NCBI GenBank assembly: GCA_009363875.1
Contig: CM018694.1
Location: forward strand, 30,947,415 to 31,011,414
DNA: 64,000 nt
Source of the DNA: Mikania micrantha
Taxonomy: Eukaryota; Streptophyta; Magnoliopsida; Asterales; Asteraceae
Direction of reading: 5' to 3'
A model generated the notes under the pieces. That model did not search any database. It was not told the origin of the DNA and saw nothing but the letters and a program-made list of their open reading frames with translations. Position numbers and translations under genes: made by a program. Positions 44,371 to 55,963 of the stretch are shown in pieces (the first letter of the stretch is position 1; each line of letters starts with the position of its first letter).

Positions 44371-47300
44371 GGGCATATGTAGGGGAACCAAGCCCTAGCC
44401 AACATCCCACCACATAACTACTAGAAATCCACACTACTTGCAATACAACTATCGATATCCATTTCCATTTAACCTGATCATCTCATTTGTTAATCACCTG
44501 TTGTATCATCTGTAGAACAATATAATAATAAGGGTTTAGTTATCAAACCGAAGTATTGATAACCCTTTTATGTATTAAGGATATTAGATTTATTTAATCT
44601 GATCCTTGTACTATTCTGTTGCTTGTGGGGTTAACTGTTAATCACTTTTAAATATTAAGAGTGTAAGTTAACCAATTGTTCTTTGTTCTCAACTTGAAAT
44701 GCATAGAGCCTAAAAGGAATCCATTGCAACCCTCACGTAATCAGGTTACAATGCATCCGATTTACCTCTACCACATTGTGTTACCCTAGTCCTCATCGAA
44801 ACGGTTACTAGTGTTATGACTTGAGAGAATAATTTCTTCAGTCTACTAGTCAACAAGTAACGATGGATTGATTACAATTTCACTGTCCAATTATATCACC
44901 ATGCGACGTTTACCAAACCAGACTGATGTCGTCCTATTACCGGTCACACGTTACCGGCCAAATGATGTTACAATTAACATACCGACCTACTCGCCGGAGG
45001 TTTGTCAAACCTATGGTACCACTATGCTAACGTCGGTTTAGATCCCACTAAATTAACTGGTAAACGATTCTGTAAAAGGATTTACAATGAAACTTGAGTA
45101 TGTGGCACATGATTGACATGATATAATACAGTCAGTTCAATAGCAATCAATTGTATTGTGTTCCTCAATGTTGTTGTTTGTTCTCAATGTTGTAGGTTCT
45201 CGTTGTTATTAACAAAGTTCAATAAGATCTTTTCTTATTACATTATGTTAATCGTTTTGTGAATGATGTTGTTATCATGATTATCATTCCTTGTGTTCCG
45301 TGTAGTCACCATGTTGTCACTAAGCTGTAGTAAGAACTAGTCTTACTACACTTAGTCGACTCAGGTGGTGGATGATAGTTGTTCCATATTATCTTGTAAA
45401 ATGCATTGAGTTTAAGCTAAGTGTTATAAGCACTTGTCTTATTATGAAGATATATTATCTTCTTAACATTCTTGTGTTTTGCTGATGTTGTCTTTATGTT
45501 CTCCTGTGGTTATCTCAATGTTTGTTCATGCAAGAATAATTACGAGTTGTAAAATGTAATCTTACAACTATGTTATTCTACTGTGTTGATGAGTTATGAT
45601 ATTATATCATCATATTCATCTTTGTTGTTCCTGTCATATCATGGTCATACAAGCATGCATACAATGATAAATGATAATAAAGTAAGCAATATTATCTAAT
45701 CATAGTATAAGCAATATGTTAATCAAAACTTTTAAATAAATAAAAGTAAGCATATTTCTCAGCCCCGAGTGTTTAAAATCAGTTAAGATTAAAGAAAAGG
45801 GGCATGTGAACTCACCTTGCAGTTGAAGTGGTTGACTTAGCTTAAACAGAATGCACGCGCTCTCGATTGTACTTGTTGTAATGTTCACGATCCTGTATTG
45901 ATTTCATGTTGTTGTAATTCGTAATTAGATGTTGGGGGGATTTGTGCGCGTATATAGGTTAATCCTAACTTGAATATTTCTCGGGAGTCTCGGTCTTGGT
46001 CTTTATTCGGCCCAATTTGCTTACTAAGGATTTTATTAGTCCTTAGCCCAATTATATGAGGTTAATATCCTTGTTTATTTGTTTCATATTAACTTACTTT
46101 AATATCATAACCAAAAAGATGCTATAAAATTTAGGTTTTTGGTTGAATATTAATAACCTTTAACATCTTGTAACGTAGTTTGTATCATCATTGTTCCACT
46201 TGTTTTGACCCATTGAATCCACTTGTCACCCTGTAGTAAATTAGAATTTCTATTTGAATCCATACACTTTTCACATGGTCATTGACTTTATGTATTAGGT
46301 TAAACTGAATTATGTGGGCCGACCGGTTCAATTGGGCCGAGTAATCGTCTTAAGTCGAACCAATGCTATGGGCCTACGATGTGGGTCGAATCTAGTATAT
46401 TCTTGACCCATACAATCACATGGGCCCAATAAAGGGTTATGGACTGAAACAGTGTGCTGGGCCGAACGCAATAGGCTTTTGGGCCGGTTGAAATGTGGGC
46501 TAAATCGAATGACCCTGGGCCTGTTGAGGTTGGGCATGGGCCGAGTTGGTTACATGGGTCAAACCTGTTGGGTTGGGCCGGAATAATGGGCCTTATAAGG
46601 TACATAGGCTGAACAAAGGTTTGGTTGTACGTGTTGTGGCTTATCAGCTCCAATTACTCCATCAGCGAACCTCGTAAAGACCTTAGGTTCGCTAAGTGGC
46701 CAAGGTTCGGCTGAAGATGCATTCAGGGTTCGGCTAGGGTTCAATTACGTTCGGCCGTTCTAGGATTTGCACGAAGGGTTCGGGACATTAGGGTTCGGTT
46801 GATGATGATGAAGGTTCGGCTCTTGCACAGACCAGCACAGGTTCGGTGGGTGCTAGGGTTCGGGAGCATGGGTTCGCCAGGTATGAAGCCAAGGGGTTCG
46901 TTGCTTTGGTAAAGGTTCACCAGCCATGGTTCATTTTCTTACTCAGGATCTGCCATCCACCTGCAGAGGGTTCGGCGACCCATCGGGTTCGGCTGGTCGG
47001 TGTTAGGAGATTCGGTGGTGATGACGACCAAAGGTTCGGCCAGAACCCATGCAGGTTCGGCCACCTGCTTCATGGTTCAGCCTCATCATCCCCATCGAAT
47101 CCGGTGGTGTTGCAGGTTGCCCCCATTTCGATGCATGGCCCTGAGGAGTTCTCAAAAGAGTAGGGTATGTGTGGTCAAGTTGTAAAACCATTACATGTGT
47201 GTATCGACTAAAGGGTGAGAAAACCCTACTTTTCGGATGTTTCAAGCTCTTATACCTTGAATTTCAGTGGCCAAAGCTTCAGATCTGCTGTACTTCTAGG

Positions 47301-47421
47301 TAGAGGACATCAAGGGCTTCGAGTAGGCTCAAGAATCATCAAATTTCGTTGAGAAATGATCAAGATATGGGGTTTTGAAGGTTGGAAATGGTGGTGAGAG
47401 GAGAAATCCGGAAATAGGAGT

Positions 47422-47444
47422 TAGAGAGAGAGAGAGAGAGAGAG
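47422..47444. repeat. GA microsatellite
   Basis: About eleven GA units; the complement of the CT tract that follows TATA1. Confidence 0.9.
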
Positions 47445-48047
47445 TAGATGGTAGAAATGAGAGAAAACCCTCATTTAGGGCTTTTATACTACGGGTGGTT
47501 TTCGGGTACGTTTCGGTTGCTCGGTTCGCGTCTTCGTTGCGTTTCCGGAACATAACGCGTATTTTACTTGTTTTAAATAAAAGAAACACATTTTTTAATT
47601 CTTTTTGTTGAGTTTCACAATTGTAAAATACAAAATATTTTATTATCGTTCGTGTCGTAATTCGTTTTCGTTTCGTCAGAACGCGTCACCATCGCGCGTA
47701 TTCGTTCGAATCGTCACCCGAACGAACACGGTAATGGCTTGGCTTTCTGACTTTTGTTTTCAACATCCCAGTCATCATTTCAGAACGTTAAACTCACAGA
47801 TATGTTTATGTGAATCGTCACCCATGCAAACACACTGTCAATTCATTATTCTGAAATAACACTGCAATTATGTCTTTAAATTGTGTTTTCCTCACTGACG
47901 GACTCAACTAACTTCCTGTTTTCACATCGTTTTAGTACTGATTTGTCGGCCATCTGATTCCTGTCATCTATGGATATCAGATCGCAACCGATATGTTTTC
48001 GTTGTTCACTTGTATACTGTTGTTTCTCTTGATTCGTTGTATTAACT

Positions 48048-48071
48048 GTATTTAGGTTTTCACCTAAATAC
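48048..48071 (-). other. GAAA-tetraloop hairpin, inverted solo LTR
   Basis: Arms GTATTTAGGT and ACCTAAATAC: relative to element 2, a C-G pair has become T-A on both arms; the loop is GAAA on the minus strand. Confidence 0.8.
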
Positions 48072-48269
48072 AAACAACTATTGTTTATAATGAGTGTTGT
48101 ACTTACGGCATTTAAGTTTACACATAAATACGTACAACTGTTTCTTGTATTTTGAATCCTGTTAATACAAGCACTGTTCACAAACATGTATTTACACATA
48201 GTAAATAGTAAATACTAAAAGTACACATACCGTTCGGACTTGCCGGACGATCTAGTACTGGATGTCACA

Positions 48270-48274
48270 TTGAT
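48270..48274. repeat. TSD TTGAT, right copy
   Basis: Matches 43799-43803; the element-2 LTR resumes after it. Confidence 0.88.
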
Positions 48275-49293
48275 CGTATTGATTCATTGGTAAGTAACGT
48301 ATGACCGGTAACAGGGCGACGCAATTCAGGGTCTAGAAAGCGACACATGGTGATAATAATCTGTAGTGGAATTGTAATTAATCCATCGTTACCTGTTGAC
48401 TAGTAGACTGAGGAATTTATTTTCTCTCATGTCATATTACTAGTAACCGTTTTGATGAGGCCTACGGTAATACAAGGTGGTAGATGTAAATCGGATGCAT
48501 TGTAATCTGATTACGTGAGGATTGCAATGGATTCCTTTTATGCTCTATGCACTTCAAGTTGAGAACAAATATTCAATTGGTTAACTAACACTCTTAATAC
48601 TTAAAAGTGATTAAAAGTTAACCCCACAAGTAATAGAATAATAAAAGGATCAGATTAAATTTATCTAATATCCTTAATACATAAAAGGGTTATCAATACT
48701 TTGGTTAGATAACTAAAACCCTATTATTATTTTATTCTACACATGATGCTACAGGTGATTAACAATAGAGATGAACAGGGGAAATGGAAATGGATATCAA
48801 TAGTTGTATTGCAAGTAGTGTGGAGTTCTAGTAGTTATGTGGTGGGATGTTGGCTGGGGCTTGGTTCCCCTACATATGCCCTATATATAAGCATAACTAC
48901 TAGGATGAGATATTATTTGTGAATATAACTATTGAGAGGCCATTGGGTGAACGGGTGAATCAAACAACATACAAGTAGCAGAAATGACATTGTGATTGTG
49001 CATGTGAAAAAACCAAGGTTTTCAATTATCATACTTATGAACTCACCAACCTAGTGTTGACTTTGTTTAAATGCATGTTTTCTCAGGTGACGAACATGTT
49101 TAGTCACCAGGATTACAGGAACATAGCTAGGGGACTTTTAGAAGGACTAGCTACTTCTGGGTGTGACATATTCTGAATGACAAAACAGTGAATCATCTTT
49201 TGTATATCTTGTACAGTTACAAGATAGAAACCACAATGATTCTTTTGGTAGAATCACTTAGTTAAATTCTGAACATGACTATGTAATTTAACC
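48275..49293 (+). repeat. 3' LTR of gypsy element 2, second part (3'-truncated)
   Basis: Resumes after the TSD and contains TATA2 (48882-48891), the acceptor CTCAG|GTGACG (49086) and the terminal stem-loop (49205-49226). It stops at ATGTAATTTAAC (49293), where gag sequence begins. About 160 bp of LTR end, the PBS and the leader are missing. Confidence 0.88.
48882..48891 (+). promoter_or_regulatory. TATA2 of element 2 3' LTR
   Basis: TATATATAAG in the conserved module; absent from the 5' LTR of the same element. Confidence 0.6.
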
Positions 49294-51341
49294 TATACAT
49301 CAGTTGGATCCTACTACTATAGCACTGGCCACATTGCTGACCAGTCAACTGAGGGATGTGATTCCTGAGATGATCAACCGGATCAATAGCAACAACGGCA
49401 ACAACAACGCGAACTCATCTGGAGAACTTTGTAGGATGCAAGCCACCGAGCTTTAGTGGCAGTGAGGGTGCAGACGGATTGATCCAGTGGATCGAGAAGA
49501 TGGAAACAACCCTTGACATCAGTGGCTGTCCTAATCAGCATAAGGTGAGATATGCTGCGGGGTCATTCAACAAAAGAGCGTTGACTTGGTGGAACGCTCA
49601 GGTTCAGAAAAAGGGTAGAGATGAGGCTCTGTCCATGCCTTGGGATGACTTTAAGGCGATGCTGAGGGCAAAGTTTTGCCCGAGGAACGAACTCAAAAAG
49701 GTTGAGACTGAACTGCTCAACCTTGTTATGATTGGTTCTGGGCATCTGGCCTACACCACTCGTTTTCATGAGTTAGCTACATTGGCACCGGACGTGGTGC
49801 CAACACTGGAGAAGAGGATAGAGTGGTATGTTGGTGGGTTACCGTCTTGTATCCAAGGGCATGTGATATCTGCCCATCCTATTACCATGGAACTGGCTGT
49901 TACTCTGTCAGCATCTTTGACATACATGATGGTTGCTTCTAGGGTATTCAAGAAAAAAGCTGACTCAACAAAAGCTGGAACTTCAAGGAAGCCGGATGAA
50001 AGGCCGGCTAAGAAACAGAAAGTGGTTAGGAACTTTGTTGCAACCACTCAAACTCCGATGATCAACCAACCACCACCACTGCATATCTAAAGGCCTTACA
50101 CCGGCACTACACCTTTGTGCAACATCTGCCAGTATCATCATGCACCAAACACTCAGTGCAGACAACGCACTAACTGTGGGAAGTTTTGTCACTGGGCCAA
50201 CAACTGCAGGAGCACGGGAGCTCCAAACAGAAACAACAATGTAGCTACCACTGCTGCTACTGCTGATCACAGGTCTTGCTACAACTGTGGCGAGCCTGGT
50301 CACTTCTCTCAGGATTGTCCCAAGAGAAATCAACAAAGGGCTCCAACAGCACGAGTTAGAGCCTTTCAGATTGGAGCAGGTGCTGCTCGACAGGACCCGA
50401 ATGTGATCACGGGTACATTTCTCTTATCTAACTTCTATGCATCCATATTATTTGACGCTGGTGCGGATCAGAGTTTTATCTCGTCCGATTTTTCATGCCA
50501 TCTTAATTATGTTGAGGAATTGTTAGACTCCCCTTACACTATTGAGATAGCAAACGGCAAACAAATCATAGTAGACACGGTACTTAGAAATTGCCCACTA
50601 ACACTTGGCGATCACACATTTTCCATCGACTTGATACCGATAGAGCTGGGCAGTTTCGATATCATCATCGGAATGGATTGGCTATCTCTCAACCGAGCCG
50701 AGTTCATATGTTCCGAAAAGTTACTACGCATTCCAATGGAGAACAATGGGATTTTGGAGATTCATGGAGATCAAGCGAAACGCAGTGTCAAGATAATATC
50801 GTGCATGAAGGCTCGCATGTACCTCAGAAAACAATGTATTGCATTTTTAGCTCACCAGGTAGAGAAAGACAAGAAAGCAATCAAGATTCAAGATGTACCA
50901 GTTGTGAAGGAATACACGGACGTGTTTCCGGATGATTTACCGGGACTGCCACCTGATAGATCGGTGCAGTTTCGAATCGATTTGATTCCGGGAGCGAATC
51001 TTGTAGCTAAGTCTCCTTATAGACTTGCACCATCAGAGATGCAGGAGTTGTCCAATCAATTACAGGAGCTACTCGACAAGGGATTCATCCGACCGAGCTT
51101 TTCCCCGTGGGGAGCTCCGGTTCTTTTTGTTAAGAAGAAGGATGGATCGTTCAGAATGTGCATTGATTACAGAGAGCTCAACAAACTCACCTTCAAGAAT
51201 CGGTACCCGTTACCGAGGATTGATGATTTGTTTGATCAGTTACAGGGAGCACAATACTTCTCAAAGATAGACCTGCGTTCATGTTATCACCAGCTCCGGA
51301 TACAAGAGAAAGACATACCCAAGACGGCATTTCGTACCCGA
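49294..51341 (+). pseudogene. gag-pol: Gypsy element 3 fragment: gag, protease, start of RT
   Basis: Closely related to element 2. It starts inside gag (word ACATCAGTTGGATCCT), has a small gag deletion near 49420, then one frame 49479-51341 with one stop (TAA at 50088). The second zinc knuckle is intact (CYNCGEPGHFSQDC). The protease motif reads LFDAGADQSF: catalytic Thr replaced by Ala (50457-50459). RT runs to PKTAFRTR and is cut before the catalytic FIDD box. It follows an LTR with no PBS, so it lies downstream of the LTR shared with element 2. Confidence 0.88.
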
Positions 51342-51688
51342 AGATAAGGGAATACGAATGTATTTTTCATGACAAATAATTTCCGCTTTGTGGGTGGCTA
51401 ACCAATCCATACCTATGATAACATCGAAACTACCAAGGGGCATAGGTATAAGATCAATTGGGAAAACGTGATCACTTAAGTTCACAGTACATCCAATAAT
51501 AACAGTGTCAATATCAATAGTGTTTCCGTCAGCCACCTCCACGTTAAACGGTTTATCTAAGTGTGTACGTGTTCTACCAAGCATGCATTCAAAATCATAT
51601 GAAACGAAAGTCCTATCAGCACCAAAATCAAATAAGACAGATGCATAAGAGTTGTTGATCAGAAATGTACCATTGACGACATTCTGGT
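51342..51688 (-). pseudogene. Minus-strand Ty3/gypsy protease fragment, different subfamily
   Basis: Reading leftward from 51688: NGTFLINNSYASVLFDFGAD, then IDLIPMPLGSFDVIIGMDWLATHKAEI and YIRIPL. It aligns in motif order with the gypsy proteases of elements 2 and B but differs at many residues, so it is from another gypsy group. The active-site DTG reads DFG, so it is inactive. It is bounded by element 3 on the left and the element-B LTR on the right. Confidence 0.8.
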
Positions 51689-52488
51689 TGTAACATCAGG
51701 GCCGGACGCGTGCCGGAACAGTGATCGCAACAGTAACTCGTATAGTAACTCAGGTACACATTACGTGATACTATGTTTATGCTATTGATACATTATACTT
51801 GATACGAAACTATTATGCGATTGTCAGAAATCTGATTAAAACCTTAGGGTTTAAAAGTCAAAAACATATCAGACAACACAGAACTGAAACACAGATACTT
51901 GATTTGATGCTATTATGTATAAACATATGTGACGTTAAATAAAACAAAACTATAACGGTTATTGTCACGGAAGGCTAAACAGACGAATTATTCGTATAGG
52001 TGACGATCTGTACGAATGATTCTGAGAGTTTAAGGTTCTGAAATAATGACTGAAAAGTAGAAAACAAAAGTTGGAAAGCCAAACCATCGTCGTGTTCGTT
52101 CGAATGACGATTCGAACGAATACGCGCGATGGCGACGCGTTCTGACGAAACGAAAACAAACACGAAAACGATACCAACGATCATAAAATTAAGGAAATAA
52201 AATATTTCCTGTTTTACAATTTTGAAACTAATCAGAAATAAATTAAAAGTAAACTATTTTAAATTTAAATACGTAAATTCGTGAAACAATTAACGAAACG
52301 CATAAAATAGTAACTTTCGAAAAATAATTCAAGTAAGACGATATTTAAAAGAATTAATAATAATAACTAATTTCCAAATGGTTAAAAATAAAGTCTTTTA
52401 TTTAAATTACGAAAAACGCGCGTAACGTGCCGGAAACACGACGAAAACGAGAACCGAACAACCGAAACGAACCCGAATACCTTCGGGG

Positions 52489-52496
52489 TATATAAA
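52489..52496 (+). promoter_or_regulatory. TATA1 of element B 5' LTR
   Basis: TATATAAA after TTCGGGG with a CT-rich tract downstream; the same in the 3' LTR at 61461-61468. Confidence 0.5.
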
Positions 52497-52899
52497 CATC
52501 AAATGACTTCATTTAATTTATTTCTACCATCTCTCTCTCACTAAATGCTCTCACCCGTCACCCCTCTCTCTCTAGATTCAACACTTTGAATCACCATAAC
52601 TTCTTCAAATCTTGATGAAATCGCGTGTTCTTGGAGCCTAAACGAAGATCTCGACTCCCTCTACCTAGAAGTACAGCTATTTTGAAGATCTAACCAACCA
52701 TCTTTGAGGTAATAAGCCACAAAGTTGCTGAAAAATAGGGTTTTCTTGATTGTGATTCGACGCACACGTTTTGACCGGCCTTAGAACCACTCCCCCGACC
52801 ACTATGCATTCGAGAATCACACATGATATGAAACCATGATGAGAACAACCTTTGAACCAGCCCAAACGATGATGATGAGCTGCTGGTTGCAACAGTGGA

Positions 52900-53460
52900 T
52901 CGGCCGAACCTTCTACCTCTACCCGAACCTTCATCATCATCTTTGAAGCTTTAGCCGAACCCTTTGCATGGCCACGAACCTACTGCTCCAAGCCGAACCT
53001 TGCTTTTCCCCACCAACCACCGAACCTATGGGTTAAACCTCATTAGCCGAACATGGAATCTCGGACGAACCCTGCATGAATGCATGGACGAAACCTAGTG
53101 TGGTCACGAACCTCCTTCTCTTTGGCCGAACCTTTTTAAAAGCCGAACCTTCCCTCCAGTTGGCAACGAACCTCACGCGAACCCACACATGGCTGGCGAA
53201 CCTGTGGACCATTACATCCGAACCCCTGGTCTCCCGAACCCAGCCAAATACACGAACCTATAACCGACGAACCCCCCATGCGAGATGAAGACTAGCCGAA
53301 CCTACAGGTAGTACATTCCTAGCCGAACCATGCATCAACCAACGAACCCTCAGCCGAACCTATTTTTATTGTGAGCCATGAACCTGGTCGACCGAACCTC
53401 TATGCATGCGAATCCAAGGTTCATTGAACTTGGGCCGAACCATGGATTGGTTCGCTGAAG
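52900..53460 (+). repeat. CGAACC short-motif array, element B 5' LTR
   Basis: About 25 CGAACC/CGAACA words in 560 bp, mostly GCCGAACC or ACGAACC, spaced about 10-35 bp. Repeated at 61880-62440 in the 3' LTR. Confidence 0.88.
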
Positions 53461-53479
53461 TGATCCAGTTCTACTTGGC

Positions 53480-53750
53480 CAGCACATTGTAATCGGCCCA
53501 TGGATATTCTATTCAGCCCAATAGCATGTCATCGGTCTATGCATGCTTTTAATTGAGCCACAACCATTTGATCCAACCCAAGGCATAATCAATTGGCCCA
53601 AACCCCATACTTTCGGCCCAATAACATTACTCGAACCATTAGGATATATCGGCCCAAGTTAAGACCCACTCTCGGCCCAATCGCATTACCCACTTATTTA
53701 AATGATTTCGGCCCAAAACTAACCACTCATTCGGCCCATATACGACCACT
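53480..53750 (+). repeat. GGCCCA array, element B 5' LTR
   Basis: About ten TCGGCCCA/TTGGCCCA/CAGCCCA words; the same block at 62480-62720. Confidence 0.78.
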
Positions 53751-54594
53751 TATTCCACTTAAGTAACTTGGGAATGAACACATAAAATCTATTTTATTTG
53801 AAATGGTGCATAGAGTTTACTAAAGTGGTTGAATTTACTTTGGGATATATACTAAATCCTATAACAGGACAAGTAACCTAATGACAATGTTTTAGGGAAA
53901 TCCAATAAGGGTATAAAACTAAACAAGTAACATAAAGGCTTTGTCAAGAAAAGCTTAAGTGGTTAAGTGAGAGTGAATCTTTAATTTGCATACGAGGCCG
54001 AATGACAATTAACACCACTAAGGGTTAACCCATTTAGAGTTAACGCGTATACGCACACAAGTCCCTACAACCTATACTTATGAGATACATACAACGTGAA
54101 ATCAATACAGGAACGTGAATACTACTACCAACACAACAACGAGCGCGCACATTCTTGTTTTACTTAGTCAACCACATCCACAACAAGGTGAGTTCATCTG
54201 TCCCTTTTCAAACTTATTTGTTTTTACTTCGGGACTGAGAAGCATGTTAAACATCTTAAGAAATTATTGAAATGTTATTTAATGCTTTTAAACATAATCA
54301 TGATGCTTACACTAAAGCTTAAGTTTGGAAACTATTATATTTGAGAAGCTATATACGTGATGATTAAACTTTATTCTTGAATGCTTATGCTACAAACTAA
54401 AAGCTTGAGACTTGATGCTTGATTGCTTACACTACAAACTAGAAGCTTGAAATTATATGCTTGGTACTTATGCTACGAACAAGATGCTTATACTTGATGG
54501 TTGAATGCTTATACTTAATGCTTGATGCTTATACTAGAAACTTGATACTTAAACTATATGCAAATGCTTGAACTATATGCTTGAAACTATGATT

Positions 54595-55035
54595 GTGTAC
54601 GAAATGCTAAGCTTGTATCTAATCATGGGCTACATGATTGCTAAACGACTGCTAGAGCAGGGCTTGTACCCGTGTATTGAAATACGTGAAAGCCAAACTA
54701 TGACGATGCTAAGTTGTTATCTATATAAGAGACACGTAATTGCTAAACTTCTGCTAGAGCAGGGCTTGTGTCTGCTTATATGAGATATGTAAATTCTAAA
54801 CTACTTGTGCATGCATGGCTTGTGTCTATGTATAAGATACGTAATTGCTAAACTTCTGCTAGAGCAGGGCTTGTATCTTGTATAGGAGACACGTAATTGC
54901 TAGACTATTGGGATACTAAGCTTAATTAATTCACGAGATATGTAATGGCTAAACTTCTGCTAGAGCAGGGCTTGTATCTAGCCGTGGGCTACGTAATTGC
55001 TAAACTTCTGCTAGTGCAGGGCTTGTTCCCACGCA
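54595..55035 (+). repeat. Minisatellite of about 51 bp with CTGCTAGAGCAG hairpins
   Basis: The palindrome CTGCTAGAGCAG occurs at 54649, 54751, 54856 and 54957, and as CTGCTAGTGCAG at 55008. Spacings are 102, 105, 101 and 51. Between them lie degenerate half-units with GCTTGTRTCT. The repeat unit also holds ACGTAATTGCTAAACTT. It lies about 250 bp upstream of TATA2. Confidence 0.82.
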
Positions 55036-55279
55036 TGAGATTAGTGAAAGCTTAACTATGATGTGTGAACCTATGATGATTATTAAACTTACATTGAAGC
55101 TAATACATGTGAATGCTATAGACTTGTAAACTTTGAAACAGTAAACGAAAGCTATGATGAAGATTGGATTGAATGGTAGGTAAAATGCTTAATTATTATT
55201 AACAACAGTGTCATATGCGGGTTAGTATGTGGTGGGACGGCGTCTGGGCGGGTTGTTGGCTCGACTCAGGGGTATGCCC

Positions 55280-55289
55280 TATATATAAG
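55280..55289 (+). promoter_or_regulatory. TATA2 of element B 5' LTR
   Basis: TATATATAAG in GGGGTATGCCCTATATATAAGCAT, about 515 bp before the LTR end. Confidence 0.65.
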
Positions 55290-55797
55290 CATACTGATTT
55301 GGATATTACATGCAGAGTTAATGAGGTTAAGGTTTTACCGAAAGAGGTTTGCTAAAGCTATTTTCAAACTTATAAACTTTATGAACTCACCAACCATTGT
55401 GTTGACTTTGTTTTCTTACATGCTTTCTCAGGTGATGCACAGGTTTAGGCTAAAGCTTTTGGATCGCATACTAGGCTGCCCATATAGCGGACCTAGTTAA
55501 CTTTTGGAAGCACATCTTTTGTTAATGATACGAATCACTTTTGAATGTCTTGTACACTTACAAGATAGAAAACATTTGATTCTTTTGATAGGTTTACCGG
55601 GTTAAATTACTGAACATTGATATTGTAATTTAACTTTGTAATCCTAGTTTATTGCTTTATTGTGCTTTAGTTATTCTTAAAATTGATGCTATGTAAACAA
55701 TCTGATCATCACGATTATCACCCACGATATCGCGCCCCGAGAACCTTCCGCCCAGCGGGGAAGTCGATCCGTCCCGCCGGCTCGGGGTGTGACAGAT

Positions 55798-55809
55798 TGG
55801 TATCAGAGC
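55798..55809 (+). other. Primer-binding site, gypsy element B
   Basis: TGGTATCAGAGC 3 bases after the LTR end. Confidence 0.93.
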
Positions 55810-55963
55810 ACAAGGTTATAGAGAATAATAGGTCGTTTACTTAAACAGCTTGGCCTAGACTATAACTTAGGGACCCTCATGTAGAGAGCATAAGACTTAA
55901 GTTTGCATTGTGTCTTCTGCATTCGATCACTGCCCTAACCAATATCTGTTGGTTATGATCAGA

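Larger units (their letters stand above)
43804..48269 (-). repeat. Inverted family-A solo LTR with 5-bp TSD (4.47 kb)
   Basis: On the plus strand it begins TGTCACACCC (complement of the LTR end) and finishes GGATGTCACA (complement of the LTR start). There is no internal region. It contains the inverted terminal stem-loop (44027-44048), TATA2 (44361-44370), ladder (about 44520-45620), intron boundaries (45815 to 44166), arrays (46310-46600 and 46640-47060), a GA run (47422-47444), TATA1 (47481-47488) and the GAAA hairpin (48048-48071). It has both TATA sites, so it is more complete than either element-2 LTR. Confidence 0.92.
32260..49293 (+). mobile_element. Gypsy (Tekay-like) element 2, family-A LTRs
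   Basis: 5' LTR 32260-36133, PBS, gag-pol 36309-40847, polypurine tract and a 3' LTR in two parts (40902-43803 and 48275-49293) split by an inverted solo LTR. The 3' LTR loses its terminal part at 49293, where it runs straight into another gag (element 3). Coding regions carry eight stops and at least two frameshifts, so the element is dead. Confidence 0.9.
54188..55431 (+). other. Candidate LTR intron, element B
   Basis: Donor and acceptor match those in family A and in the solo LTR B, but the length is 1244 bp because the interior repeats differ. Confidence 0.4.
51689..55794 (+). repeat. 5' LTR of gypsy element B (4.1 kb)
   Basis: Starts TGTAACATCA, ends GGCTCGGGGTGTGACA. Modules: TATA1 (52489-52496), CT tract, CGAACC array (52900-53460), GGCCCA array (53480-53750), donor CAAG|GTGAGT (54188), hairpin minisatellite (54595-55035), TATA2 (55280-55289), acceptor TTTCTCAG|GTGATG (55431) and terminal stem-loop (about 55548-55567). 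Confidence 0.92.
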
